Positions 1-9,605 of a stretch of DNA of 64,000 nucleotides are shown piece after piece. Position 1 is the stretch's first letter, and the number at the start of each line of letters is the position of its first letter. The stretch covers positions 186,001 through 250,000 of the forward strand of contig CAWINT010000001.1 in the NCBI GenBank assembly GCA_963837515.1, given 5' to 3'. The position numbers and the translations under genes are program-made. Below the pieces are notes generated by a model. That model ran no database searches, had not been told where the DNA came from, and worked only from the letters and a program-made list of their open reading frames with translations. This stretch comes from RYN-230 sp963837515 (GTDB taxonomy: Bacteria; Actinomycetota; Actinomycetes; Streptosporangiales; Streptosporangiaceae).

Positions 1-1
1 C

Positions 2-691
2 GCGCACGCGGCCCGCCGGGCCGGGGCGTTCTTCTCCATCACCGCGCGGATGGACCCGAAGATCCGCGCCGCGATCACCGCCGTCCGCGAGGACGCCTGG
101 ACCCCGATCCGCTACCCCAGAGCGATCTGGGACGACCAGCTGAGGCGGTGGGTATCAGACGCCGGGGTCGCCGAGGTGCCCTATACCGCGTTCGCGTCGA
201 AGAAGGACAAGGCGATCACCGCCCGGCTGATCGTCCGCCGGGTCAGGGACCTCAGCCCGAAGACAGCCGCCGGGCAGGGCGAGCTGTTCCCGGCCTGGCG
301 CTACCACGCCGTGTTCACCGACTCGCCGTTCGCGACCCTGCAGGCCGAGGAACAGCACCGCGACCACGCCATCATCGAGCAGGTCTTCGCGGACTGGGCC
401 GATGGCCCCATGGCTCATCTGCCATCAGGTCATTTCCCGGCGAACGCCGCCTGGCTCACCCTGGCCGCCATGGCGCACAACCTGGCCCGCGCCGCCGGGT
501 GCCTGGCCTCGAAATTCCACGCCCGGGCCAGGGGCGCGACCATCCGCCGCGATCTGATCACCGTCGCCGCCCGGACCGCCCGCTCCGGACGGGGCCGTCT
601 CACCCTGCACCTCCCGGCGGGCTGGCACCGCCAGGCCGAATGGGAGAACCTGTTCGCCGCCGCCTGCGGGCCGCCCGCCCGCGCGGCCTGA
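2..691 (+). CDS. IS1380-family transposase, C-terminal part (cut by window edge)
   Basis: The reading frame is open from base 2, so the N-terminus lies outside the window; the first ATG (50) is internal. The visible 229 residues resemble the C-terminal half of IS1380-type DDE transposases: a YHAVFTDSP strand, an EEQHRDHAIIEQ helix that would carry the catalytic Glu, and a PANAAWLTLAAMAHNLARA helix typical of the family end. It encodes DNA cut-and-paste activity for its own element. No partner gene or clear inverted repeat was recognised in the roughly 200 bases after the stop. It belongs to the string of mobile remnants covering the first 18 kb. Family assignment is from motif memory and is fairly secure. 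Confidence 0.72.
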   Translation, partial: AHAARRAGAFFSITARMDPKIRAAITAVREDAWTPIRYPRAIWDDQLRRWVSDAGVAEVPYTAFASKKDKAITARLIVRRVRDLSPKTAAGQGELFPAWRYHAVFTDSPFATLQAEEQHRDHAIIEQVFADWADGPMAHLPSGHFPANAAWLTLAAMAHNLARAAGCLASKFHARARGATIRRDLITVAARTARSGRGRLTLHLPAGWHRQAEWENLFAAACGPPARAA

Positions 692-896
692 CCAGCCACG
701 ACCAGGTCACGCCCGCCCAGCAGCCCCAAGCGCCCGGCACCCAGGTGCCACCCAGATCCCCGGCCAGAATCACGGACAAGCCGCAGAACAGGTAAGCGGC
801 AAGAAAGTCACGGCCACCGGGAACGTCAAGATCCAATTCTCTGGCCCGCCATCCCGGAAACGATCACCAGAATTTGCTCGGTGGATCGAGGCTCAG

Positions 897-3008
897 ATGC
901 CGGCGCTGGAGATGATCGACACACCGAAGGTTCCGGTGGACAGCACCTGCCACGGGGTGACGGTGACCGAGGACTACCGATGGCTGGAGGATGCCGAGTC
1001 GGATCAGACACGCTCCTGGACTAAGGCACAGGATCGGCGGACGCGTAGCTATATGGAGAACCTGCCCTTCTACGGTGCGGTCCGCTGGCGGGTGGCAGAG
1101 GTCCTGATGGCGGCGCCGGTCAGGTATGACGCCCTCCGGCACGCCGGTTCGGCGTATTTCGCGTTCAAGCGCCAGCCGCTGAAGCAGCAGCCGTTCCTTG
1201 TGGTGCTGAGTGACCTGGACGACTTGTCGGACGAGCGCGTCCTGGTTGACCCGAACCAGATCGATGACAGCGGCTCGACCACGATCAACTGGTTCCAGCC
1301 CTCCCCCGACGGCAGCCTCGTCGCGGCGTTCCTGTCCTCGGATGGCACCATCGACGGCACCGTGCACGTCTACCGGGCCACGTCGGGTGAGCTCACCGGC
1401 GCGCCCGTGGCCCTGGGCACGGCTTTCGGTTCCCTGGCCTGGGCTGGCGACTCCTCCGGCTTCTGGTATACCCGCTCCCAATCGCCGGGCGATTGCCCAG
1501 ACGGCGACGTCGGCTTCTACCAGGAAGTCTGGTACCACCCGCTCGGCGACTCGCTGGAGGACGACTATCGCGAACTGGCGGGTGTGTTCGCCGACAACCG
1601 GATCGCGGAGAACTTCCTCAGCGCCTCACCCGACGGTCAGTGGGTGATGGACCGGGTTCAGAAGGGCGACGGCGGCCAGTGGCAGGTGTTCGTCCGCGCG
1701 CAAGCGGACGGTGACTGGTGGCTGGCCGCTGACGCGGGCGACAGGGTGGCCTACGGGGCGTTCGGCCCAGGCGCGCTGTATCTGCTGTCCCGGCTGGACG
1801 CCCCGCACGGCAAGGTTCTCCGGCTGCCGTTGCAGGCCGGCGCAACCGTCGCACACGCTGCCGAGGTGGTACCCGAGGCGGATGTCACGATCGAAGGGGG
1901 AGCGCTGGCGTCACCGCTCGCGGTCACGGACAGATGGCTATGGCTGCTGGATATGGACGCAGGATGGTCGTCGCTGCGGCGGTTCGACCTCCATGGCAGG
2001 CCGGCCGGGCCGGTCGAGGTACCGCCGAGCTCCGCGGTCAACGGCCTGGTCCCCCTGGGCGGGAACGAGGTTGCCTATGCGACCGAGTCGTTCACCGAGC
2101 CGCGGTCATGGTGGCGTGCGTCCGGCCAGTCGGCGGCGCGCCGCACCGCCCTGGTGACCCAGACCCCGCTGGACTTCTCGGGATTCGAGATGGGCCGGGA
2201 GTTCGCCACCTCCAAAGACGGCACGCTGGTGCCGGTGACCCTGATCGCCCCGCGCGGAACACAACGCGACGGCACCGCACCCGCGTTGCTCACCGGCTAC
2301 GGCGGCTTCGGCATCTCCCTCAAGCCCCGGTTCGACCCGGGCTGGCTGCCATGGCTGGAGCAGGGAGGAGTGGTCGCGGTCGCACACACCAGGGGCGGCG
2401 GGGAATACGGCGAGGACTGGCACCACGCCGGACGGCTCGCGGCCAAGCAGAACGTCTTCGATGACTTCGCCGGCTGCGCTCGCTTCCTGATCGAGTCGCG
2501 CCTGACCACCAGCGAGCGGCTGGCGATCCTCGGCGGCTCCAACGGCGGCCTGCTCATGGGGGCGATGCTGACCCAGCATCCCGGCCTCAGCCGCGCCGTG
2601 GTGGCGATGGTGCCGGTCATGGACATGCTCCGCGTGGAGCGGGACCCCAACGGTACCTTCAACGTAACCGAGTACGGCACGGTCAACGACCCGGAGTTGT
2701 TCCAGGCGATGCGCGCCTATTCGCCATACCACAATGTCAAGGACGGCACGGCGTACCCCGCGGTGCTGCTCACCGTCGGCGAATCCGACCCCATTGCTAA
2801 GGCATACCACGCTAAGAAGATGGCGGCGCGTCTGCAGGCAGCGACCTCATCCGGCCAGCCAGTGCTCCTGCGGGTCAGATCGGGAGGGCACGGGCCAGGC
2901 TCACTGGACCAGCGGGTATCAGAACTCGCCGACATCTACGCCTTCCTCTTCGACAGGCTCAGCATCGACTACCGCCCCGCAGTCGGCTGGCACCGCAACA
3001 ATGGCTGA
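897..3008 (+). CDS. Prolyl oligopeptidase family serine peptidase (S9A)
   Basis: A 703-residue protein, the normal length for cytosolic prolyl endopeptidases, which cut short proline-containing peptides. The N-terminal half (about 1-420) reads as the seven-bladed propeller that gates substrate size, starting with the YRWLED segment. The C-terminal alpha/beta hydrolase has the nucleophile Ser548 in GGSNGG, Asp631 in GESDP and His665 in GGHG, with spacing close to characterised members. No signal peptide is visible, so it should be cytoplasmic. The ATG at 897 is preceded by CGAGG five bases upstream. It stands alone between transposase fragments. The Asp loop (ESDPIAKAYH) lacks the usual DxRV-type sequence; whether that alters activity is unknown. 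Confidence 0.9.
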   Translation: MPALEMIDTPKVPVDSTCHGVTVTEDYRWLEDAESDQTRSWTKAQDRRTRSYMENLPFYGAVRWRVAEVLMAAPVRYDALRHAGSAYFAFKRQPLKQQPFLVVLSDLDDLSDERVLVDPNQIDDSGSTTINWFQPSPDGSLVAAFLSSDGTIDGTVHVYRATSGELTGAPVALGTAFGSLAWAGDSSGFWYTRSQSPGDCPDGDVGFYQEVWYHPLGDSLEDDYRELAGVFADNRIAENFLSASPDGQWVMDRVQKGDGGQWQVFVRAQADGDWWLAADAGDRVAYGAFGPGALYLLSRLDAPHGKVLRLPLQAGATVAHAAEVVPEADVTIEGGALASPLAVTDRWLWLLDMDAGWSSLRRFDLHGRPAGPVEVPPSSAVNGLVPLGGNEVAYATESFTEPRSWWRASGQSAARRTALVTQTPLDFSGFEMGREFATSKDGTLVPVTLIAPRGTQRDGTAPALLTGYGGFGISLKPRFDPGWLPWLEQGGVVAVAHTRGGGEYGEDWHHAGRLAAKQNVFDDFAGCARFLIESRLTTSERLAILGGSNGGLLMGAMLTQHPGLSRAVVAMVPVMDMLRVERDPNGTFNVTEYGTVNDPELFQAMRAYSPYHNVKDGTAYPAVLLTVGESDPIAKAYHAKKMAARLQAATSSGQPVLLRVRSGGHGPGSLDQRVSELADIYAFLFDRLSIDYRPAVGWHRNNG

Positions 3009-3011
3009 CCG

Positions 3012-3540
3012 GCGTCGTGCCGCTCCGGGTCCAGGCCTGGGAGTCCGGGCCGGTGGCGTAGGCGTCATCAAGGTAGCGGTAGAGGTGGGCCAGGCACTGC
3101 TGCACCCCGGCGAGCCCGCCATCGTAACTGAGGTAGCCGCCGTAGTCGTCGCGGACCAGGACCCCGCGGTAGCCGTCCAGGATCCCGAAGCTGGTGATCG
3201 ACGCCTTGGTGCGGTTCCCCGCCGCGCCGTACCAGATGAGGTCTGGCCCGCCGCCGGTATAGGCGTTCATCGTCCGCACCGTATACACGTGCGGGTTCGT
3301 GCACCCTTCCGCGCTGGCCGCTGCCGTGGTGAGCGGGGCGGGGGTCTCGTCGGTACCGAGCACGTCCGCCGCTTTCAGGCCGTCCTTGAGCGCGTCCTCG
3401 AACCTGGCGGCGGTTAACGCCGCGTCCAGCCGGACCAGGCACCGGGAGACGAACCCGGTGGAAACCGGCGCGCTGAACAAGGCGCCCATCAGGTCCGCGG
3501 CCCGCTCGATCCCGATCACGTCGGTGCATCTGCTCGCAGA
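3012..3540 (-). pseudogene. IS66-family transposase fragment
   Basis: On the minus strand an open frame carries an IS66-like internal segment: a helix containing VSTGFVSRC, the DETPAPL catalytic-Asp segment, then the LVRDDYGGY and CLAHLYRYLDD motifs of the DDE core. There is neither a normal N-terminus nor the C-terminal third with the final Glu, and similarity fades on both sides. It is therefore a truncated remnant. Its end abuts the stop of the prolyl oligopeptidase gene, indicating an insertion followed by deletion. No IS66 accessory genes (tnpA or tnpB types) are present. Confidence 0.68.
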
Positions 3541-3626
3541 CGGGTTCCCCGCAGGATCACCGGATACCAAGAAGGTCAAGCAGGTCGGCCAACTCATTAA
3601 CTCAGGCTGCCACGACGGCGGTGATT

Positions 3627-3800
3627 ATGATCTTCGCCAGCAGGGATGTCGATACCACTGATGGTTACCAGCCAGGGCTCGACGAGATCGTGAGATTCAT
3701 CAACAGCCCGGCCTAGGAGCAGTCCAACGCACCTTCATGGGCGGCCTCCGGTGAAGCCAGCGACTGGGAGGCTGTCACCGCCGACGGCCTGCACGACTGA
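3627..3800 (+). pseudogene. Decayed antitoxin of the MazF pair (internal TAG)
   Basis: Immediately upstream of mazF, one frame reads from ATG 3627 through a GYQPGLDEIVRFI segment to a TAG at 3714, then continues in the same frame through SGEASDWEAVTADGL and ends in a TGA that touches the mazF ATG (TGA-ATG, no gap). The tail is typical of MazE-like antitoxin C-termini, the part that wraps the toxin. The in-frame amber codon and the lack of a recognisable DNA-binding N-terminus suggest a broken gene. Restart downstream of the stop could at most give a short toxin-binding peptide. Reading error at one base would restore a longer product. Confidence 0.5.
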
Positions 3801-4148
3801 ATGCGCCGCGGGGAGATCGTTACCGTCAGCTTTGATCCTGCCCGGGGATCGGAAGCCAGCAAAACCCGACCCGCCGTGATCGTCAGTAATGACGCCGCCA
3901 ACGCCACCGCCACCCGCCTGCGGCGGGGGGTCATCACGGTCGTCCCGGTGACCTCGAACATCACGCGCGTCTACCCGTTCCAGGTGCTGCTGCCAGCGAG
4001 TCAGACTGGGCTGCCCCGTGACTCGAAGGCCCAGGCCGAGCAGGCTCGCTCGGTGGCGGTCAACCGGATCGGCGAACGCGTCGGCCGGCTGCCGGCAGCG
4101 CTGGTTACCGAACTCGATCAAGCACTCCGGATCCACCTCAGTCTGTAG
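3801..4148 (+). CDS. MazF-family mRNA interferase toxin
   Basis: A 115-residue protein of normal MazF length. It starts with RRGEIVTVSFDPARGSE, has the KTRPAVIVSND strand carrying the conserved Arg-Pro, the VVPVTSN strand and a QARSVAVNRIGE segment, all hallmarks of the PemK/MazF fold. Members cleave single-stranded RNA at short motifs and are neutralised by a co-translated antitoxin. The start codon directly follows the stop of the antitoxin remnant, so translation is coupled. The toxin frame is intact while its antitoxin appears interrupted, so either the toxin is silent or a trans-acting antitoxin exists. Confidence 0.85.
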   Translation: MRRGEIVTVSFDPARGSEASKTRPAVIVSNDAANATATRLRRGVITVVPVTSNITRVYPFQVLLPASQTGLPRDSKAQAEQARSVAVNRIGERVGRLPAALVTELDQALRIHLSL

Positions 4149-4532
4149 GCCACGGCCCCACTATTCAGGTTACGTACCACGTGCGGCATGTGCGGGCGTT
4201 AATCTAAGTGCGCAGGACTGCGCGTATAATATGCGGGCCGGGCGGCTGCATATTGAGCTGACCGGGCCGGTCGGCGGCCGGCATCGCGAAGGTCCCTTTA
4301 ATAGGCGCGCCCCTGCCCGTTTATGGGCGGTCGAGCCGGGCGGCGAGTCGGTGCCCTCGCTCGCGCAGAGCAGGGCCATCTGCATCACAACGTCCTCCGG
4401 CACCAAAGGCTGGCCGCGAGTGGTGATGGTGTTCTGGCCAAGCTTGGCCCGGTCCCCGTTCGGTCCTGTGTCAACGTCAGGCGCACTGCCGGGGGCCGAG
4501 CTGCGTCTCGGCTTGTGATGTGGCCGCTGACG
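4149..4532. other. Intergenic, no gene seen
   Basis: This 384-base gap separates the mazF stop from the convergent end of the acyl-CoA ligase. A perfect TATAAT occurs at 4225-4230, but no matching -35 box and no open frame with family-like sequence follows it. Short frames on both strands look like chance products of GC-rich DNA. Confidence 0.5.
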
Positions 4533-6035
4533 TTACTGCTTCTGTGCGTTGGCCGCGACGTCTCGCAGTTCGCGCTTGAGGATCTTCCCGGTGGCTCCCT
4601 TAGGTAGCTGCTCGACGATGTCGATCGTTTCCGGAAGCTTGTACCGGGCGATTCTGGCCTGGATGTGAGCCAGTAGCTCGCCGGCAGATGCGCTGCGGCC
4701 TGGCCGCAGCGTGACCGCCGCAGCGATGCTCTCGCCGCGGACGTTGTCGGGGACGCCGTAGACGGCCACTTCGAGGACTGACGGGTGCGTGTAGAACGCC
4801 TCTTCTACTTCTGCTGGCCAGACCTTGAAGCCGGAGACGTTGATCATGTCCTTGACACGGTCGACGATCGAGACGTAGCCGTCATCGTCCATGGTGCCCA
4901 TGTCGCCGCTGTGGAACCACCCGCCGCGCAGTGCCTGCGTGGTCTCTTCAGCGCGCTTCCAGTACCCCTTCATCACCCCTGGTCCACGTATCACGATCTC
5001 TCCCCAGGTGCCCGGCTCGACCGGCTGGTCGGATGGGTCCACGATCCGCAGTTCGAAGTTCTCGATAGCGGTTCCTACAGTGCCCGGCCTGCGAGCGAAG
5101 TCGTGGTTGTAGGAGGCGAGAGGAGAAGTCTCGGTCAGCCCGTAACCCTCGAAGATCGGGCGGCCGAACTGCGACTGCCAGCGGGCGCCGATCTCCTCCG
5201 GCAAGGTCGATGCCGCCGAGAACTCGTAGCCGATGTGTCCCAGGTCGCCCGGCGTGATCCCGGCCGCGAGCAGGTTGATGTAGATCATCGGCACGGCGAA
5301 GAACTTCGTGACCCCATCCCTTTGGATCGATTCGAGCACCTTGCCTGGCACAAATCGGCGGTGAAGCACGATCGTGGCGCCGGTTCGGAGGCCAGCGTTT
5401 GCGACGAAGTTCTGCCCGAAGACGTGAAACAGGGGCAGGAACAGGATTAGCCGGTCGTCGGGCTGGTAGCCGCAATGGTGGACGACTGACCATGTGTTCG
5501 ATACCACGTTGGCGTGCGTGAGAGTCGCGCCCTTTGGCTTTCCGGTCGTGCCTGACGTGTACAGGATCGCGGCCGGATCACCGGGATCCATAAAGACGGC
5601 GGCGGCTGGCGTCATCTCACGAAGCCAGTCATTCAGCGAAGGCCGCCCCGCCCCTTCGCACACCACCACGTGCTCCAGTACCGCCAGGGCCGGGTCATCG
5701 ATCAGCTCCCGGCCGGGCTCAGTTGTGAAGCAGGCCCGAGAGCCTGAGTCCTCCAGAAGGAATGTGACCTCCGGCCGGGTCAGCGAGGGATTAACCGAGA
5801 CGGCGATCGCGCCCGTGCGAACGATCCCGAGGTAGCAGATGATGAACTCAGGGATGTTCGGCAGATGCAGTGCGACCGTGTCGCCGCGGCCGATGCCGCG
5901 TGCCCGGAGGGCCGCCGAGACCCGGCCAGCGAGGTCGTCGAGCTCACCGTAGGACAGCTGCCTACCTTCGAACACAATCGCGGGTCGTCCCGGGTCGTGG
6001 CGCGCCCAAAGGGTCAACGCCGAGGCTATGTTCAT
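4533..6035 (-). CDS. Long-chain acyl-CoA ligase (AMP-binding enzyme)
   Basis: A 500-residue adenylate-forming enzyme that activates a carboxylic acid with ATP and transfers it to CoA. Visible motifs in order: the P-loop YTSGTTGKPKGA, the EGYGLTETSP acyl-adenylate motif, the GWFHSGDMG and DRVKDMINVSGFKVWP hinge region, and the PKGATGKILKREL C-terminal catalytic Lys motif. The ATG at 6035 is chosen over an upstream frame extension because GAGGAAC lies at proper distance and the family N-terminus (MNIASALTLWARHDPGRPAI) begins there. No fatty-acid degradation genes surround it, so the substrate (medium- or long-chain fatty acid, or aryl acid) cannot be set. Confidence 0.88.
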   Translation of the reverse strand: MNIASALTLWARHDPGRPAIVFEGRQLSYGELDDLAGRVSAALRARGIGRGDTVALHLPNIPEFIICYLGIVRTGAIAVSVNPSLTRPEVTFLLEDSGSRACFTTEPGRELIDDPALAVLEHVVVCEGAGRPSLNDWLREMTPAAAVFMDPGDPAAILYTSGTTGKPKGATLTHANVVSNTWSVVHHCGYQPDDRLILFLPLFHVFGQNFVANAGLRTGATIVLHRRFVPGKVLESIQRDGVTKFFAVPMIYINLLAAGITPGDLGHIGYEFSAASTLPEEIGARWQSQFGRPIFEGYGLTETSPLASYNHDFARRPGTVGTAIENFELRIVDPSDQPVEPGTWGEIVIRGPGVMKGYWKRAEETTQALRGGWFHSGDMGTMDDDGYVSIVDRVKDMINVSGFKVWPAEVEEAFYTHPSVLEVAVYGVPDNVRGESIAAAVTLRPGRSASAGELLAHIQARIARYKLPETIDIVEQLPKGATGKILKRELRDVAANAQKQ

Positions 6036-6161
6036 CTGCCAGTTCCTCGATCCCGCCTGCCGACACGCGGCGGACTGCGCCACACTCAGCGTCATTGTCG
6101 CTCTAACGGGCCTGCCTGATAAGGCCTAACGTCCTGAGCCGCATGAGCCCGCAGCCAGCCA

Positions 6162-6540
6162 TTGAGGCAGCGGGAGCCTCTCCTGCTGCTGTTGCGCGGC
6201 CTACCTGCGGCGTGGGATGACTGGCGGCCGTTGCTCACCCGGCGGTGGCCCGGGGATGCTGACTGGTACTGGACCTGCACGGTCAGGGCGGCGCGCGCGG
6301 CCACCGTGCTCGCAGCAGATGCGGTGTTCTCCGCCGTGCTGGCGGAGCAGACGGTACTGGTCTGCCAGGCGCTGCCGTACCGGCCCGGCGAATTCTTCCT
6401 GCGGGAGCTGGCGCCGCTGCGCACTGTGCTCGCCAGCCTGCCCAGGCTGGGCCTGCTGGTCGTCAACGGCTATGCCAACCTTGATCCTGCTGGGCGCCCC
6501 CGCCTGGGGAGCGCATGCCCATGGCATCCTGAGGATCTAG
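6162..6540 (+). pseudogene. Endonuclease V-like gene, frameshifted and truncated
   Basis: The plus-strand frame from a TTG at 6162 contains segments typical of actinobacterial endonuclease V (Nfi) proteins, which nick DNA near deaminated bases: LPYRPGEFFLRELAPL, then LLVVNGYANLDPAGRPRLG. In intact members the text continues LGAHAH; here that stretch (GAHAHGILRI) occurs in the next frame at about 6500-6540, showing a one-base shift, and the rest of the catalytic domain is missing. The N-terminus is also short. I read it as a dead fragment. Identification rests on the GYxDLDP-type motif and is moderately secure. Confidence 0.55.
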
Positions 6541-6599
6541 TGGCCGGCGCGCGCTCCGAACTGGATGATCAGTGCGCCTCAGCCCTCAAGATCGGCTGA

Positions 6600-6906
6600 C
6601 CACAAGTAAGCAGATAGTCGGCGATTTGGCACCCAAGACCTCTGTCTGTCTCGTCTCACTCTCCGTGACTAGCGTTGGTAGTGAACCGGCGCCGAGGACC
6701 GATCGGCGCGGCCAGATGCTGGCAGGCGGTCCCGGGTCTGAGAGGCCAGAACCGGGTGTTCGGCGCTTCCGGGGCTGGCTTGGATGACGCCCCGTACGTG
6801 TGGGCGGGTCACTTGGCCTAAGTTGATCTCGTTTTGGCCGGGTAGCCGTGTTGCGGCTGCCTGGCCGTGCTGGCGAGATCACCTATCAAGGCGGACGATG
6901 GCGCGG
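6600..6906. other. Intergenic, no gene seen
   Basis: About 300 bases between the endonuclease V remnant and the convergent VOC gene. No frame shows family-like sequence, no transposon end was recognised and no clear stem-loop was found. Confidence 0.45.
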
Positions 6907-7335
6907 CTACTGGTTGGAGTCCCAGGCGATCTCGAATAGATGACCGTCGGGATCGGTGAAGTATCCGGAGTACACCCCAAATGGGCGCATGTGGGCGGGT
7001 GCGGTCAGCGTGCCGCCGGCGGCTTCAACCTGGGCGAGTAGCTGGTCAACCTCTGCCTGCGATGTGGCGGGGACGCCCAGGCTGAACTCGGTGGAGCTGG
7101 GCGGGCCGGCCGGCAGGGTGGCGTCCTTGGCCAGGTTAGTGCGCTCGTACAGGCCGAGCTTCAGGCCTCCGTCGAGGGTGAAGAAGGCAATCGTCCCGTC
7201 GGCGCCGGTGAGCTCGTCGTGAAACTCCTGCCCGACGATGCCCTCGGTCGGCCAGCCCAAGCCGTCCCGGTAGAAGGCAACCGACCGGCCCAGATCATCG
7301 ACGGCCAACGTGATGAAGAAGATCTTCGCTCGCAT
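6907..7335 (-). CDS. VOC-superfamily protein (glyoxalase/bleomycin-resistance fold)
   Basis: A 142-residue single-unit vicinal-oxygen-chelate protein. The N-terminal half has the VDDLGRSVAFYRDGLGW motif of the first beta-alpha-beta-beta-beta module; the second half ends with GVYSGYFTDPDGHLFEIAWD, where the Glu before IA is a usual metal ligand. Such proteins act as lyases, dioxygenases or drug-binding proteins, but neighbours give no substrate. The ATG at 7335 has GGAG five bases upstream. The gene is monocistronic, with long non-coding DNA upstream. Confidence 0.85.
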   Translation of the reverse strand: MRAKIFFITLAVDDLGRSVAFYRDGLGWPTEGIVGQEFHDELTGADGTIAFFTLDGGLKLGLYERTNLAKDATLPAGPPSSTEFSLGVPATSQAEVDQLLAQVEAAGGTLTAPAHMRPFGVYSGYFTDPDGHLFEIAWDSNQ

Positions 7336-7818
7336 GTCATCTCCAGACGGCCTGGCCCGGCCGGCGCTGACCCAGCCGGACTGGTGCTTGCAGTATCCCG
7401 GTCACCACCGACAAGCCGCGGGCCGCTTGATCTTGACCCAATCAGCGGACCTACCCAACTGCAGGGCGACCGAGGGTCATGAAGGCGGGCGCATCTCCGC
7501 CGATCTGTGCGGCTCGATCTCCGGGGGGATGGTCATCTGGCCAGCACAGAAGAGGCCAGTCTGAATGGCCGGCAGGCGATCCGCCAGATCCAAGTTCTGC
7601 TGACTGCCCGCCTAGCGGCGACTGTGCTGGTCCAGCGCGGCTCAGCTGGTCAGCGCCGATGCGCTGTGGGCCCGAGGTTCGCGACGCCGTATGGTTTCGG
7701 CCCATGATATCGCCGATGCGCTGCGGCACCGGCTTCTTCCGGGCGTGTCAGCCAGCGCGCGGGTTCCGGTGGAGCCAGGCTTCTCCCGTGGCTCCTGGTC
7801 ACGGGAGACGCTGCGATG
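7336..7818. other. Intergenic, no gene seen
   Basis: Nearly 500 bases between the VOC gene and the 3' end of the integrase remnant. The longer frames across it give Arg/Pro/Ser-rich text with no family signal. It may hold debris from the integrated element. Confidence 0.4.
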
Positions 7819-8550
7819 TCAGGTGCCTGATGCCATGTGGGCGGCCAGGATGTAGTTGGGGTGGCGGTCGAGGTTCTTGCGGGCCCGGCCGTAACGCATC
7901 GTGGTCCGTGGATCCGCATGCCGGCCAGCGATCTGGGCATCCGCAGATCCACGCCCGCGTCGAAACTGGGGGCGCTCCAGTGTGCCTGAGCATGTGCGGA
8001 TGTGGCCTGGTGATCCGGGCCCCCGCTGTCTCGGCGAGTCGCCGCAGGCGGAGGGTGGCGGCGTGGCGGTCCATGCGGGCGCCGCGGCTGTTGAGCAGGA
8101 TCGGTCCGGGGTGCGGGTGCCGGTTGCCCGGTCGGTGGAGCGGCCGGCCGCGGGTGGCAGCGGGATGGGGACGGCCTTGGTCCCTTTGCCGCACACGCGG
8201 AGCACCCGGTGGCCGTGCTCCTCACCCAGATCGGCGATGTCCGCCCCGGTGGCCTCGAAGGTGCGCAGGCCGAGCAGCCCGAGCATGGCGACCAGCGCGA
8301 AGCCGCAGGTGTCCGGTGACTCGCGGGCCGCGCGCACGTGCTCGGCGGGTGAGTGCTCCAGCAGGCCATCGATGACGCAGGTCCGGTAGGACCCGGCCAC
8401 CATGGAGAAGCGGCGAGAGACGGTGGAGGGCTTGAACCGGCGGATTTCCTGCATCCACCGGATATACAGCTCGAGGTGTGGCCGCCGGGCGGCCAGCGGG
8501 TCCAGGGCGCGCTTGAAGGGCTGGTCGCCGAGTTCGGCGCGCCGCAGGAG
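7819..8550 (-). pseudogene. Tyrosine recombinase (phage-type integrase), frameshifted
   Basis: Read on the minus strand, the gene opens with LLRRAELGDQPFKRALDPL and YIRWMQEIRRFKPSTVSRR (the SAM-like core-binding domain), then LGLLGLRTFEATGADIADL and CGKGTKAVPIPL of the catalytic domain. After about 8120 the text jumps to another frame (ILLNSRGARMDRHAATLRLRRL, then the HPHMLRHT box with catalytic His and Arg), and returns near 7930 to DPRTTMRYGRARKNLDRH, which holds the nucleophilic Tyr. At least two frameshifts separate the parts, so no active enzyme can be made. It probably marks an old integrated element. No tRNA or attachment core was found next to it. Confidence 0.7.
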
Positions 8551-8849
8551 CTAACGCTCACGGTTGACGTGGCCTGATGCCACCCATCCCATCAGTGATC
8601 GGAGCTCTCACGGACTATGGCCTGCCAGCCCTCCAGCGCACCCTCCGGCAAGCATCATGAGGGCATCGCTGGCCCCGCGGTGCGCATGGAACTGGGCGCC
8701 CGACCTCGGAGCAGTCAGCGGCCAGATGAGTATGCGGCATGTTGGTGCGATGAAGCAGCGTTTAGCCTGGTCCTTCGGGCCTCTCGGCCGGTCCTTGCAG
8801 CGTGTGAAAACTGTTTGACGGCTCCACGCTGGCGGTCAAGGCTGCCATC

Positions 8850-9245
8850 ATGACCAGCCGTATATCGCATACCTCGTTCGACGCCCGGGATGCCTACGCA
8901 CAGTCGGTCTTCTGGTCGCAGGTGCTGGATTTCACCGAGGATCCTGATGACCCGAATGAGCCAGGACATGAGGAATGCCTGATCATGTCGCGAGACCGGA
9001 GCCAGCTTGTGCTGTTCATCACTGTCCCGGACGGCAAGACGGTGAAGAACCGGGTGCACCTGGACTTGCGGCCGGCCGACCGCACCCGCGAGCAGGAGAC
9101 GGAGAGGATCCTCGCGCTCGGCGCATCGCTACTGGCCGACCACCGGCGGCCCGATGGTAGTGGCTGGATCACGCTCGCTGATCCCGAGGGCAACGAGTTC
9201 TGCATCTTGGCCAAGGAGCCGTTCGGCTCTGGAGCCACGACCTGA
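8850..9245 (+). CDS. VOC-family protein, glyoxalase-like
   Basis: A 131-residue protein of the two-module VOC type common in actinomycetes. It begins ISHTSFDARDAYAQSVFWSQVL, has an RVHLDLRPADRTREQE strand-helix, and ends with WITLADPEGNEFCIL, the usual last metal-site strand. It is likely a cytosolic small-molecule binding protein or enzyme of unknown substrate. The ATG at 8850 has no strong ribosome site; no in-frame alternative looks better. It is flanked by mobile remnants on both sides and is unrelated in detail to the other VOC gene at 6.9-7.3 kb. Confidence 0.82.
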   Translation: MTSRISHTSFDARDAYAQSVFWSQVLDFTEDPDDPNEPGHEECLIMSRDRSQLVLFITVPDGKTVKNRVHLDLRPADRTREQETERILALGASLLADHRRPDGSGWITLADPEGNEFCILAKEPFGSGATT

Positions 9246-9602
9246 CAGCCGTACCTCCCAGAGGCTACGTGCGGGCGGTCCCTGCGCCCAGAAGGGGTGC
9301 ATACCTATACGGCGCTACCGGGTCTGCGCGGACCTTGAGGTCTTGCTTCGCGACTGGCATTGCTCCCGGAGGGCGCATGCGTAGTCACCGACGCCGGTGC
9401 CAGCCCCGGGGTTCCCCTGGAAGCGTTGACACTTCGAGTGGACTGATCTTGATTTTGTGCCGCTTCCTGATAGCTGCCATGTAACCGCCGGAGCGCAGGT
9501 GGTGTCCAGGTGGAGCCCCCGCAGGCCCGTCAGGGCCGAGGAGGAACGACCTGGACGCAGCCGAGCACCGGCTGATACTGGATGGCGCAAGAAGCGGAGA
9601 CA
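9246..9602. other. Intergenic up to the IS3 element
   Basis: About 350 bases after the VOC gene. No coding frame with family-like sequence and no structural RNA was recognised; it ends at the probable left end of the IS3 element. Confidence 0.4.
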
Positions 9603-9605
9603 TTG

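Noticed and set aside
4225..4230. Perfect TATAAT
   Set aside because: No -35 element at proper distance and no gene follows it.
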